DNA of 64,000 nucleotides from Megamerina dolium (Eukaryota; Arthropoda; Insecta; Diptera; Megamerinidae): NCBI GenBank assembly GCA_963854835.1, contig OY978530.1:30658695-30722694 (forward strand), read 5' to 3'. Shown in pieces: positions 30,576-42,170 of the stretch. Under the pieces are notes generated by a model. The model was given only the letters and a program-made list of their open reading frames with translations. It did no database searches and was not told where the DNA came from. Both the position numbers and the translations under genes were made by a program. The stretch's first letter is position 1. The number at the start of each line of letters is the position of its first letter.

Positions 30576-31502
30576 CATATAGGGGTACATTTACTTATTA
30601 CAACAATGCAATAGTGTGTGTTGCCACTCGTATTTTCTTTTGTTCTCAAATACTCTTGAGAATAGTAACCAAGTTCGATTGAGATAGATTTGTGTTTACT
30701 AAACTTATTGTCATATATCTACCCCAGTAGATATTCGTGAGCCTATGCACATAAAAAGACAGAATTGAAAAAGAGATATTTCAAAATTTAAAAAAAAATA
30801 TTTTTTTCTGAAATAAATCGGTGATTTGGTAACTGAGTAGTAAGCATTTTGAGATCTAATGAAAACTCGCTAAGTTATTTGCACATGAAAATCCATTTCT
30901 CTACCCGGGTAAATACTATAAGTGCGAAGTTTAATGAGTTTGAGTTGTATCGTTCTGTTGCTGAAATATGCATTTCATCGAGCTTATCGCGTGTTGATCA
31001 GCGTTCTTATTTAACACAATTGGAACAAAATTTATAAATTCTTGCTTTCAATTGTTTTATTGGTATAATTGAGTTCTTGTAAATCTTTAAAATCTTTAAA
31101 AAACTAACTTCTTTGAAAACTTAACTACATTTGTAAGCATCACAATATACGTATTTTACAATTCTTTTTATAGTTTTAAGTTATGGTTTAAGTAATCGTT
31201 AATTTATTTTTAATTTGTATATACAACTGATGACCCCGTATTTTGCTCGAATTATTTTTCATGACCAAATACTTTTTAAGGGTGTGATTTATTAATAAGT
31301 AAGAAGTGAAAAAATTTTGCGACATAGCATTTATAGCCAGATTATGCTTCATAAATTTAATTTATATCCAATTAGTAGTTGTTAAAAGCTTTAAAGAGTG
31401 GTTTAAATATTTTATCGGAAAAGGGAAATTATTGGCAACACTTATGGCAACTATTGCTTCTGTCGTAGCGAGTAGTAGTCACGATGCTACGATAATTTCT
31501 CA
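30576..31502. other. AT-rich spacer, no gene seen
   Basis: Short frames only (30849-31037, 31306-31536), without motifs. Confidence 0.45.
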
Positions 31503-31928
31503 TAAATACTTACTTGCTTACTTACGTGGCCATTAGAATCGATAATCGAATCTAGCATGCTTCGCCAGCAAACCTTTTCCTTAGCTAGCTGACGCCAATC
31601 AGAGATTCCAAGCGCTGACAGGTTCTCCAGTACTTGGTCTTTCCACCGGAGGTTGGGTCTGCCTCTTCTGCGTCGTGCATCAGCAAGTTCCGAATATAAC
31701 ACTTTCTTAGCCGGAGCGTGTTTTTCCATTCGCTCGACATGATCTACCCAGCGCAGTCGCTGAATTGTATTGCACTTTACTATGTCGGTGTCGACATAGT
31801 AAAGTGCAATACAACTCATGGTTTTACCTTATTCGATACTCCCCACTAACGCAAATAGGTCCAAGGATCTTAAGTTAGATTTTTCTCTCAAAATATCTGA
31901 GCATTCTCTCATCTGAGGTGAGACTGTT
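31503..31928 (-). pseudogene. LINE-A 3' fragment (L7)
   Basis: Minus-strand C-terminal segment QRLRWVDHVERMEKHAPAKK through RRRRGRPNLRWKDQ, ending in GGCCACGTAAGTAAGCAAGTAAG. A 23-bp perfect hairpin at 31765-31814 replaces the codons found in L1 and L8 between HELYEL and DIDIVK. Confidence 0.85.
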
Positions 31929-31934
31929 AAGCCT

Positions 31935-32262
31935 TTGATATATTCTTCTAGCTGAAGAGTCCTTGGTTGAAAGTGTAGAGGCCTTGCATTGGGAAATGCC
32001 TTATTTTTTTTTTATAAGGATAATTCTACTACCACGACCTTTGCCACCAGGGTGTCATAAACTCTGTATCCTTCCATTTGAAAACAATTTTTTTAATGAG
32101 GTGTGTTTCCGATATTAGCATCAGATCTACGGAGTGTTCTTTGAGAAACAGTTTAAGCTAATTTTTGTGTTGACTTACGCCATTTGCAATCTAGTGGTAG
32201 ATTTTTAAAGCACTCATGGCTTCTCTAGGAGGAATTGGAAAAGCATATTTTGGTTTCGTATT
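31935..32262 (-). pseudogene. Jockey-clade endonuclease N-terminal fragment
   Basis: Minus strand reads IWNANGVSQHKN, then LFLKEHSVDLMLISETHL (about 32170-32110) and a G-rich AILI-like segment near 32000-32030. It matches the start of ORF2 in J3 and K1. A separate insertion scrap. Confidence 0.7.
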
Positions 32263-32269
32263 ATGCCTT

Positions 32270-35200
32270 GTGTCATATTTGCTATAAACAATTGCATGGT
32301 TTCCTTATGTGAACGTTCAAGCGGTCTCGTCCTCTTCCCTGCAGAACCTGCAAAGAGCATAAGAGAAAATGCCCAGTTTTGTTAGGTGATAATTCAGCCT
32401 ACAGTGCCCTGTTAATAATCCCGTAATGATTCTCAAGTTGTTCTTCGTTAGACTCATACAGTCCTCGTAGCATTTTAGGTTGTATGTCCCTAGCGCTAAT
32501 TTGAAGTGTGATAACCCCGGTAAGTTTTCCCAGTGTAAGCCTCTTTGTCTATCCTCTTCTTCCCAGATGATACTGAAGATGTTACCCGATCCTAATCCAT
32601 AGAATGGTTGGGCCCTACAAATGGAGTTGATGCTGCTCTCCTGGCAAGTTTATCCGCCATTTCGTTTCCATTGATCTTTACATGCCACGGAACCCATAAA
32701 ATCCACACCTGATTGAGTTGGCCCAGGATGTTAAGCTTTTCAATGCACTCCATCACTAGTTTTAATGTGACTTGGTGAGATTTAAATGCTTTGATAGCTG
32801 CCTGTCTGTCACTCAGTATTGTTATTCTGCGGTTCCGGCAATTCCGTTCGAGATTAAAGTGCGCACATCTATCTATCGCGTGCACTTCCGCTTGAACGAT
32901 AGAGGTGTTCTTACCTAATGGTTCAAAGTATCTTTTCCCTGGTCTTAATACACCCGCCCCGAATTCATCGTCGGTGAGGGAGCTATCGGTGCACCATGTC
33001 ATCATGTACTAGTTTACCTTCTATGTTTCTGATATACCTTCCAAATCTTTTTTATTACTAAGCTCAGTTTTAAAATGTTTCTTGAAGCTAAACGTTGTGA
33101 GAATCGAGTCCCTTGGTATCGAGATTTCAGGAAGTTGCTCAGCAAAAAGTTCTATTTTTCTTCGGTTGAGGTAACTACCTGTGATGATATTGTCCCCAGC
33201 TACCCTCAAAATCGCCCTCCTCGCTTGGGACTGAATGTAAATATGAAGGGTAGTAAGATTCAAGAGTATCTCCATTGATGTCGTTGGACATGTTAGCATA
33301 GCTATGGAAGTCTTTGTATCTTGCTAAGAGTGTTAATGCTCCGCAGGTTATCATTGAACTGACAATTGCTGTATATATCCATCACAGAATTTTTGGTGTA
33401 CAGCCCCAACTTTTACCCGCAATAGTCATGAACGTGTTGATAGCTTTCTGTTTTATCTCCTCAATGTGGGTTTTCCACAATAATTTCTGATCTAAATTAA
33501 TACTCAAGAATTTTACTATTTTCTGAAGTTCTATCTCCACATCGTCTAAACGGATAAGTTTAAGATGCATAAGTTTATACTTTCGTGTGAATGGTACTAT
33601 CGTTGTTTTTGCTAGGTGGATACTCAGCCCAACCGTGGCACACCAACCCTTTGATAGTTTGAGTCCTAGCTGAATTCTGTCACATAGAGTGACCTCAAAT
33701 TTATCTCTACAGACGATGACTATGTCGTCCGCATAGCCCTGAAATGACCAACCATTTTTTTCTTATTTTACCGTCGTCTACTCGTGTGCGATGGCGAAGC
33801 CTTGTGGAGGCCCTATGCTCCAATTAGGAGTTTAAATGAGGAAAAAAAAAACTCGTCTACTATTATACTCCATACAAGTGGTGATAGCACACCTCCTTGT
33901 GGGCAACCTCTTGTGGTGTTCGCAAGAAGGTACTAGTACTAGGTACTTCCTGTACTAGTTGGTATTTTAACCTTCCTGCTATTAAGCATATTACTCATCC
34001 AAGAAGCTAGAGTATTGTTCTTGTAAGAGCTCTTCTAATAGCGTCATGTGAAGTTCTATCAAAGGCATCTTCTATGTCTAAGAAGGCGCAAGGAAGCTCC
34101 GTTTCCTTTTTTTTTCAAGCTGTCCTGCAGTGAGTTCGTCAATTGATAAAGAGTAGTTTCAGTGGAATGCCTGTAGGCTCTATAGGCATGCTGACAAGAG
34201 TGCAGCGAATTTCTTACTAAAACTGTGTTCCGGATGTATATATCTACAACCTTATCTAAGGTTTTTAGAACATAGGATGTTAGGCAGATTGGCCTGAAGG
34301 ATTGAGGATGAAGCGGGTCCTTCTTATAGACCTTCGGCAAAAATACCACCTTTGCCCTTCTCCAGATCCTAGGTATGTAACCTAGCGCTATACTGCTTCT
34401 AGATATTCTCGTCAATGGACCTAACATCTGCTCTATACCCTTCTGAAGTAAGGCAGGAAAATTCCGTCTACTCTAGGTAATTTCCATGGTTTAAAGGTGT
34501 TAATTGCCCATCTGATCCAAGGTTCTGTGCAAATTTCAATTGCCAAGATCCATTCATTTCTGCTTATTCTTTCCAAGTTTTCAGTATATTCTGTCCCTGC
34601 GGCCACGAATGTGGAAGATCCTGTGAAGTGCTTGTCTAAAAGTAATTTTACCCTGCCTTCTTCGCTTTTCATCAAGGAACCACCTCCTTTTTTAAGTTTG
34701 GTGGATGGGATACTACTGCCTTTGGCTAACACTTTATATCGTTTTGACACCTCAGTGATGTGATCAATGCTTTCGCAGAAGTTTCTGAAACTTTTGCGTT
34801 TTGCTTCCTAATCTCTTTGTAATAGAGTGTTAGAGTCCTTCTAATTTATAATTTTTTACTAATAATTAATTCAAGAAAGTACTTACCACGCTTGTTGGTA
34901 TTTGTGCTCCCCCATGCCTCGTTATGCGCATTGTCACATCCAAGTATTAGAGGTTGCTTCTTCGTTTCCCTGTACTGTACCAATTTGTAGACAAGCTCGG
35001 GTTTGGCCCCACCTCATCCCCTGGTAGGTATCCTGATGCAAATATCACGTCACGTGGACACCCGTTAATGTTGACCGGGATCTGCACCGTTACAAGACCT
35101 CTAGAGAGGAACTCTGAAAGACACAAGTACTTTATATTTTTCGTTAGTACTATGCAAGCTCTTGGGTTTACACACCTGATGTCCCATATTACCTGCGTAT

Positions 35201-35545
35201 TGGATGCAGCCAAACCACTGATTTGGCACCTGAATACCCAAGGTTCCTGGGCCAGCACTGCCGAGGTGGCCTTCGTATGGAGATTATTGTGAGCAACTCT
35301 AATTCTGGCCGTCTCCTCGTTGCTGGCTTACTACTTTCTTCTTCGCATCGCTCTCCGCCAGTGCATCATCGATGTGTGCCAGGAGTACTTTGTCGGAGTC
35401 TACTTCGGCGGTCAGTTTTAGTGCTGCTTTTTTATGGCGTTTATTTCTTCGCTTTTGACAGCAAAAACAATGACTTCGGCTGCAGGCATCTCGCTCCTGA
35501 CCACTTCTTTCGGCACGTCTTTTAGGATCTCCAATAGGCTGGATA
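32270..35545 (-). pseudogene. EN-RT-RNase H LINE (LOA/R1-like), degraded but nearly complete
   Basis: Minus strand, in order: endonuclease segment from about 35300 (ATSAVLAQEPWVFRCQISGL, then ILGCDNAHN-like near 34930); linker YYKEIRKQNAKVSE (34830); RT at 34500-33500 with INTFKPWKLPRVDGIF, FRPICLTSYVLKTLDKVVD, AFLDIEDAFDRTSHDAI (motif A) and YADDIVIVCRDKF (motif C, 33724-33735); RNase H at 33005-32592 (QAEVHAIDRCAHFNLERNC, WVPWHVKINGNEMADKLAR); and a C-terminal GLLTGHCRLNYH plus CRFCREEDE knuckle near 32400-32330. Several frameshifts and a small AT insertion near 34850-34890. About 3.3 kb. Confidence 0.8.
32592..33005 (-). pseudogene. RNase H domain of the LINE at 32270-35545
   Basis: 137-codon frame. 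TDSSLTDDEFGAGV carries the first Asp, AEVHAI the Glu, LSDRQAAIKAF the second Asp and NEMADKLA the last Asp, so the catalytic set is intact. W-H in VPWHVKINGNE replaces the usual GH. Confidence 0.8.
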
Positions 35546-35559
35546 TTAGAAGGACAATC

Positions 35560-36530
35560 GGAGTCCTAATGCGGCATATGACAGCCACATTACTAACGTA
35601 TCTACATTGCCATTGTCAGTCTGTACTGATTTTATTTTGTGACCAATCATATTTTTCGCCACTGCCGCAAACTTTCTAAACGCCTCGGATGTCTCATATT
35701 TTTGTTTAAAAAAATATATCGATATAAAGAGCGAGTTATGTTCCAGACGCAACATGAAACCCCTTTTCCGTCTATTTTCAATAAGAACGCCAAATATACT
35801 TTCCCACACAATTTCTCTTTCCGCTTTGTACCTTTTCTTTTTCTATTTTTATGCGCTTACCATTTTTGCTGATAAAGCAAATTTCTTCTTTTTGAATCAA
35901 GGAACTTGGTAGCTTAGTTAAGTTAATTAGTCTTAAGATTCTACCAACCCGAACGGTTGATATTAATAAATAAATAAATTCTGAAGTTATCAAACCTTTT
36001 ATTTTATGAACTGAAAAATTGTGTCCAAAGACACAAAAACGTTAGTAGCGTAACAAAATACGACGAACCTCCTGGAGATTTTATATTAAAAGGTACGCAC
36101 AAATCACGAAGCACTAATTCAAGGGGTTGTTTTGTATTTACTGTGTTTTGTGTTCCATAACGCTCAAGTGACAGATTCGAAGTTTTCAGGTATTTTTGTT
36201 TTTAAGCCGTTAACCATATTTTTGTCCCAAATGTTTGTTGTCGATTTGATTTTGAAACCCACAACATGCTTAAATGAATTCACCTCTCGGCACGATGTAT
36301 TATCTTTATACATGTTTCTTAATGTCTCCCAGGCTTCCTTTGCCTTGACGAAAATTTTAATGTGAATCACCTCACTGGGCTTCACACTTAAAGTTACAAT
36401 AGCCTTTTGATACCATTTAGCCTATTTAGTTTCATCATCTGTCGAACGTCCCACAAAGTTACGGCTATCAAACAACTTTTCGCTTGCACCGACCATGCCG
36501 AATAATTCGCACCCCATAGTTTTCAACATT
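35560..36530 (-). pseudogene. Copia-type retrotransposon relic (gag and integrase)
   Basis: Minus strand: gag around 36530-36164 (VKAKEAWETLRNMYKDNTS, preceded by a WYQKAIVTLS segment); integrase around 36130-36020 (SPGGSSYFVTLL preceded by DLCVPF); then an LTR-like insertion at 35734-35985; then integrase continues at 35715-35580 (IYFFKQKYETSEAFRKF, KIKSVQTDNG with the second Asp). Protease and RT are absent. Old. Confidence 0.75.
35734..35980 (+). repeat. solo Gypsy-type LTR copy 1
   Basis: About 247 bp, 85-90 percent like 59071-59320 by eye. It starts AGTTATGTTCCAGACGC and ends TTAATAAATAAATAAA. It interrupts the Copia integrase. No partner internal region adjacent. Confidence 0.8.
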
Positions 36531-36953
36531 TTAAACGGAAAACATTTTCGTTTCCGACATAATATTCATATTTTAATTCCGAATAAATATGTTACAGATG
36601 TGGGTAGATACCGTTGTCTGGTACATAACCACAATTAGCGAAAAAATTGTTTTTGTTGTATTTACGCAAAAGGAATAAGCAGAGCAAGATTACTTAAAAA
36701 GACGACCTACTTCGTTGACAGAATTTATTCGAGTGAGTTAAAATTAAAATTAAACATATGGTAGGAATTCTACGCACAGCTACATAAACAATCTTGATAA
36801 AATTTTGCAGTAAATATCAGAAATTATTAGATCCCAAATATTATATAAATTGAATACATTTAGAGAAAAGGAGAAAATCAATATATGGTAAAAGGAAGAA
36901 ATTAAAATTTGAAATTTACCCTCCATAGCAATTGACACCGGATATGGTGCCAA

Positions 36954-37994
36954 TTGCCTCGGATAACTACTACCGCTCTTGTTGATGACCCCCGCAATGC
37001 CCAGGAAATGCGATGGACGGGACAGGGCTGCTCCAAAAGAGCGTCCTGTGACATTTACTACAGTTGCCATGCTGAAAGGCACGAATTAAGATGTGGATTT
37101 TTGGTCAGCAAGAGACTACGACATCTTGTCTCACATTTCACTCCTGTGAACGAGCGGCTGGCCACAATCCGCATCAAGGCAAAATTCTTCAACATCAGCA
37201 TTATATGTGCCCACGCTCCGACGGATGAGAAGGACAATGCAACCAAGGAGAGCTTCTTTAAGCGCCTCGAAGAAGTTTACGACCGCTGCCCCCGCCACGA
37301 TATTAAAACCGTGCTTGGCGACTTTAATGCCAGGGTGGGCAAGGAAGGTACCTTTGGTCCAACTGTCGGAAAATTCAGCCTCCACCAGAACACCTCCGAT
37401 AACGGAATGAGGCTGATCGACTTCGCCGCTGCACGAAACATGGTAATTAGTGGTACCAGATTCCAGCATTTCGACATCCACAAAGTAAATGTCGTGATGA
37501 AGAACAACAAAGCTGCAGGTGCTGATGGCCTACCTGCCGAGGTGTTTAAGACCGGTTGCGATGAGCCGCTCTCCTGCATGCACCAGCTCATAAGTAGAAT
37601 ATGGTCGGATGAAAGCATGCCTGATTACTGGAGGCTCAGTGTTCTCTGTCCTGTACATAAAAAAGGAGACCCCACAATTTGCGCCAACTACCGTGGAATA
37701 AGTCTCCTGAGCATCGCATACAAGGTTCTATCGAGCGTACTGTGTGAAAGGTTGAAGCCTATGCTCCACAACCTGACTGGACCTTATCAGTGTGGCTTCA
37801 GACCTGGTAAATCCACCATCGACGAGATTTTCACACTGCGCCAAATCCTGGAGAAGACCCAAGAAAAACAGATCGACACACACCACCTATTTGTTGATTA
37901 TAAAGCCGCTTTCGACAGTCCGGTAAGGGATTACCTTACCGGACGCAGTCTGAGTTCGGTATTCCTGCAAAGCTCATTCGACTTTGTAGAATGA
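36954..37994 (+). pseudogene. LINE-A endonuclease fused to RT start (L8)
   Basis: 346 codons, open across the deletion. Endonuclease part: EMRWTG near residue 20, HELRCGFLVSK, ISIICAHAPTDEKD and VLGDFNARVGKEG with the catalytic Asp and Asn. After IHKVN it jumps to KNNKAAGADGLPAE of the RT. Motif A DYKAAFD is present; the frame is then lost after SPVRDYL, where an 11-bp fold-back (37918-37944) replaces the original codons. The N-terminal codons before EMRWTG are from a degraded 5' region. Confidence 0.85.
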
Positions 37995-38960
37995 CACTGC
38001 ATAACTCCCGTTGTGCAGTGAAAATTGGGAAGGACCTCTCCGCACCGTTTAATACCGAACGGGGTTTCAGACAAGGTGATTCGTTATCGTGCGACTTCTT
38101 CAATCTTATTATGGAGAAAATAATACGAGCTGCTGATCTACGACATAATGGCACTATCTTCAACAAAAGTGTCATGCTGTTGGCGTATGCCGACGATATT
38201 GACATAATCGGCATGAACACGCAAGCAGTCAGTGCAGCATTCTCAGAGATGAAAGACAGTCGCGTCGAATATGTCTCTCGGTGAACGAGGCAAGACGAAG
38301 CACCTAGTATCAACAAACAAAGAGTCCTGGCGTCTTGGACTGCACGTGACTGTTGATAACTACACTTTTAAAGTAGTGAAAGACTTTATGTATCTAGGGA
38401 CCAGTGTTAACACCAGTTATGACGTCAGCATGGAGATATTGCGGAGGATTACTCTTGCTAACAGATGCTACATTGGGCTAAGTAAAAAATTGAGAAGTCG
38501 GGCCCTCTCTCGAGCAACGAAAACCACACTCTACATTCTCATCATATCTGTCCTTACATATGGCGGCGAAGCTTCGACAATTTCCTTCTCAGATGAGAGA
38601 ATGTTCGGAGTTTTCGAGATAAAGGTCCTACGCAAGATCTTTGGACCTATTTGCGTTGATGGCGAGTACCGAATAAGGTACAACCATGAGCTGTACGAGC
38701 TGTATGCCGATATTGACATAGTAAAGCGCATCAAAATCCAGCGGCTGCGCTGGCTAGGTCATGTCGAGCGAATGGAAGAACACGCTCCAGCTAAGATGGT
38801 GTTATATTCGGAACCCGCTGGAGGACGACGCAGAAGAGGAAGACCTAACCTCCGGTGGGAAGACCAAGTACTGGAGAACCTGACGGCGCTTGGAATTTCT
38901 AACTGGCGCCAGCTAGCGAAGAACAGAGATGGCTGGCGAAGCATGTTATTTTCGGCCTAA
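37991..38960 (+). pseudogene. LINE-A RT C-terminal half (L8)
   Basis: Two frames, 37991-38284 (FRQGDSLSCDFFNLIMEKII, LLAYADDIDIIGM) and 38271-38960 (KTKHLVSTNKESWR to the end, with GGRRRRGRPNLRWE). A frameshift at about 38250-38275, where EMKDSRVEYVS replaces ELERES. Motif B is the ancestral RQGD. Confidence 0.85.
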
Positions 38961-39013
38961 ATCGATATTCGGTTGTTATGGCCACATAAGTAAAGTAAGT
39001 AGCAATTGGCACC

Positions 39014-39536
39014 ATTTATAAAGTTAAAATATCTAGCCTTAATTCAGAAAAATCTAAATAAAATAAAGTTGAAATGAAAGTTTAAGTTGAAGAAAAACAC
39101 TAACTTACGTTGTGGATTTTGCACAGAAATATATAAGGGTATAACGCGAACACTTAACTTTAACACGCAACTTTATTAATTTACTATGTGACTATGATAC
39201 TGTAACTTTGCCACTTAGAGACTGCCCAAGGAAATTATGGGGTATTGTTACCGTGACCATATTTTTGAAGTGTAAATAAAGGACAAACTTTCATATGTAT
39301 TTTTGTTTAATAAATTCGATAAAGAGATACATATCATAATGACATACAAAAGAGACAATAGAAAAATTTCTTATTTAAAAAATTTACACATTTCACGTTA
39401 CATGTTTTGTCGTTGTGCTCATTTTTCTTCTTTTAATAAGTCTTTTTAGAAGTCAAATAATTCTGAACAACTGAAATCCAAGTTACATTTAATAAACACA
39501 GTAGCTTCAATAGTCTCTAGAGTTGAGTTTTTTTCT
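39014..39536. other. AT-rich spacer
   Basis: No gene or repeat recognised. Confidence 0.4.
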
Positions 39537-39870
39537 CTGGTCCGTAGCTCAGTGGTTATTGCGTTTATTTTCTGATCCGTAGGTCATGGGTTCAATCCCC
39601 GACTGTGACAACTTTAATACAGAAAAGATTTTTTCCTTCGAAGGATACCTACCTGTCAGCAAGAAATTGGGAATTCTTCCGGCAGTAACAATTTACCATG
39701 AAAACTCTTCTAAAAGAGTAATTTATCACAGAGCTCTTTTAAAAAAAGTGTTGTCACAAGAGTTATGCTGTTCGGAACGGGATAATATAAGTTGATCCCT
39801 TCTAATACTGCTCAAAATTTAACACGCGCAGCAGTACTGAAAGAGAAAAGGGACCTTCGTGTCCTATAAG
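39537..39870 (+). mobile_element. SINE-E, diverged family member, 5' part
   Basis: Head CCGTAGCTCAGTGGTTA and GGTTCAATCCCC, body about 75-80 percent like the other SINEs by eye. Hairpin at 39653-39685 is kept despite substitutions. Its 3' end, TGCAATATATTTATT, is found at 46020 on the far side of J1, whose target duplication CCTATAAG (39863-39870, 46012-46019) lies in the SINE. Confidence 0.85.
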
Positions 39871-40120
39871 TTTTTTTTTTTTTTTGTTAAATAAGCTTTT
39901 TTTATTGAATCTTTCTATAATACTTAGAAACTAACAATAAGTAATCAAATCTTACAAACTAAATAAAATTATGTGATATTCCCAACGTTCCATCACAATT
40001 TGTTGAGTCGCGAGGTATAGCAATTTCACAGCATATTCAGTGTGTCTTTTCTTTTTAATCAACGATGCCTCGTGCTCAGCAACAATTGCCTTGCAAGGGA
40101 TTCGGATGATTGTGTAATTT

Positions 40121-41317
40121 TTAAATGTAGCTTCTGCAGGACAGTGCAACTTCCTCAGAAATTGTGGGTACATTTAAATCTCGATGGATGTTAACGTTCC
40201 TCATATACCAAGGCGCGTTTACAATAATTCGCAGACACTTGGATTGTATTCGCTGCAATTTTTCGATATTTGAGGGAGATACGGTGCCCCAAAACTGAAT
40301 ACCATAAGTCCGAATTGGCTCCAGGATTGCTTTATATAATAGCACTTTGTATTCGAGATTCAACTTTGATCTTTTGTGTAACAGCCACCATAACTGATTC
40401 ATTTTAAGCTTGATCTGAGTTTTCTTTGTCTCTATGTGATTTTTCCATGTCAGCCTTCTGTCGAGGTGAATACCCAAGTACTTTGTTGAGGAACATTGTG
40501 GAACTGATTGGCCATTTATTTTAAGTTTGGGACATGTATCTAGCCTTAGCGTGAAGGTTACATGTACGCTCTTTGATTCATTGACTTTTATACACCATTT
40601 TGCTAGCCAGATTTCGAGAGAATCGACATGAGTCTGCAGGAGTTTAGTAGCTTCTATGGGGTTAGAGCGAGAGCACAATATTGCCGTATGATCTGCAAAG
40701 GTCGATATAAATGTATATTTATTGTTGGGCATATCTGAAGTGTATAAGAGATACAGTAAGGGGCCCAAAACGCTTCCGTGAGGAACGCCAGCGTGAATAT
40801 CCAATGGAATTGTTGTGTAATCCTTGTGATGTACGAGAAATTGTCTTTTCCTGAGATAGCTACTAAGCAATGAGGAGACATTTGCAGGCAGTAATAGTTT
40901 GAGTTTGTAAATAAGGCCATCGTGCCATACTTTATCGAAAGCTTGAGTGATATCAAGATAGACAGCTGAGTAATACTTTTTTTCTTCAAAAGTGTTCCTT
41001 ATCAGAGTTACAATGCGGTGGACTTGTTCTATTGTGCCGTGCTTTTTTCTAAATCCAAACTGATGTTGAGGAATCAGTTGGTTGAGAGTAATAAATGGAG
41101 TTATATTCATTACAAGTAGCTTTTCGAATACTTTAGAGAGTAGAGGCAGGAGGCTGATAGGTCTGTACGATGCAACTTTTGTAGGGTCTTTTCCTGGTTT
41201 TGCTATCATAATAATTTTTGAAGTTTTCCAGCATTTAGGATAGTGTTTAATACGAAGGATAGCATTGAAAATATGCATGAGATGAATTACTAAAGCCGGA
41301 GGTAGCTCTTTTATCAT
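40121..41317 (-). pseudogene. J1 reverse transcriptase, distal unit
   Basis: 398 codons from MIKELPPALVIHLMHIF: SKIIMIAKPGKDPTKVASYR, QFGFRKKHGTIEQVHR, YLDITQAFDKVWHDGL (motif A), GVPHGSVLGPLLYLLY (motif B, H for Q), STFADHTAILC (motif C, second Asp replaced by His), and the C-terminal TYGIQFWGTVSPSNIEKLQ. The frame upstream is closed by an A-run frameshift at 41351-41358 and a TAA at about 41399. It cannot polymerise. Confidence 0.9.
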
Positions 41318-41398
41318 TTTACCGGTAACTTTATCTGGACCAGGTGATTTTTTTTGGGTTTAAATCTTTATAAATTGCTTTGAATATGTCCTTTTTTT

Positions 41399-42170
41399 TT
41401 AATTTTGAGCGTTATTGAGCAAGGTTGAGAAGTTAATTTTTGGTAATGAGGACTGTAAAGAGGGTGGATTGGGTGTAAACACACTTTTTAGGTGGTCTGC
41501 AAAAGCCAAACCCTTCTCACAGTTGCTTCTAGCCCAATTACCGTCACTCAAACGGATGGGGGAATCAGTGAGAATTGGCCGATTTGAGTTTTTTGCTGAT
41601 TTCCACAAAGAGTAGTCTGACGCTTCACCAGGTGTTAATTTCGCTATGTGCTCTTCTAACTCTTTGTTGTTTTTATTTTTTAAGGCTTGCTTTAACTTTC
41701 GAGTGCAGTGCTGTAGCTGTGTTTTCAGATTCGGTGATCTGAATTCTTGCCATTGTCTTCGGAGTCTTCTTTCTGTCTTACTAGCAATTCAATGTCGGCT
41801 GGTGTGTATGGGCTATAGGGCTGATCTGAGAGCTAATGAGAGCAGCTGGTTGAATTTTTCGAGTGCTGAGTCTACATCGTGTCCATTTCTTAATACAGTA
41901 CTCAGAGGAAGATGGGAATTTATATATTTCTTGAATTTTAACCAGTCTATTTTCTTTTTAAAGCAACTGCCTTGGGGGCTTGGTGATTTTATAGATATTA
42001 CTGTGGGTGAGTGGTCAGATGATAGATCATAATTACACTCTGTGGAGATATTTTCCATCTGCAAACCTTTGGCGACTCCAAAGTCTATGAGATCGGGTAT
42101 CTTCCTCTTGTCCGTCGGCCAATATATCGGTTGACCATTTGAAATAACATCGTAGCCGTGGTTAGTAATT
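41399..42170 (-). pseudogene. J1 endonuclease end and linker, distal unit
   Basis: Frames 41608-41399 (SDGNWARSNCEKGLAFADHL to STLLNNAQN and TAA) and 42170-41813 (DKRKIPDLIDFGVAKGL, SSDHSPTVISIK). Truncated at its 5' side by the duplication join. Confidence 0.85.

Larger units (their letters stand above)
36940..38999 (+). mobile_element. LINE-A copy L8 with internal deletion
   Basis: Target duplication TAGCAATTGACACC (36926-36939) and TAGCAATTGGCACC (39000-39013), 13 of 14 identical. Relative to L1, about 830 bp is missing between the endonuclease middle and the RT start (join near 37486). The 3' end reads GGCCACATAAGTAAAGTAAG. The 5' junction carries a fold-back copy of the target site (36946-36957). 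Confidence 0.88.

Noticed and set aside
39537..39870. T run at 39871 as the tail of SINE-E
   Set aside because: The T run is the A tail of J1 on the other strand; the true SINE-E end is at 46020 beyond J1, as the CCTATAAG duplication shows.
41415..42032. Plus-strand frames over the J elements (41415-42032, repeated at 43325-43942 and 62648-63295)
   Set aside because: Antisense shadows of the endonuclease and linker; they recur only because the element recurs.
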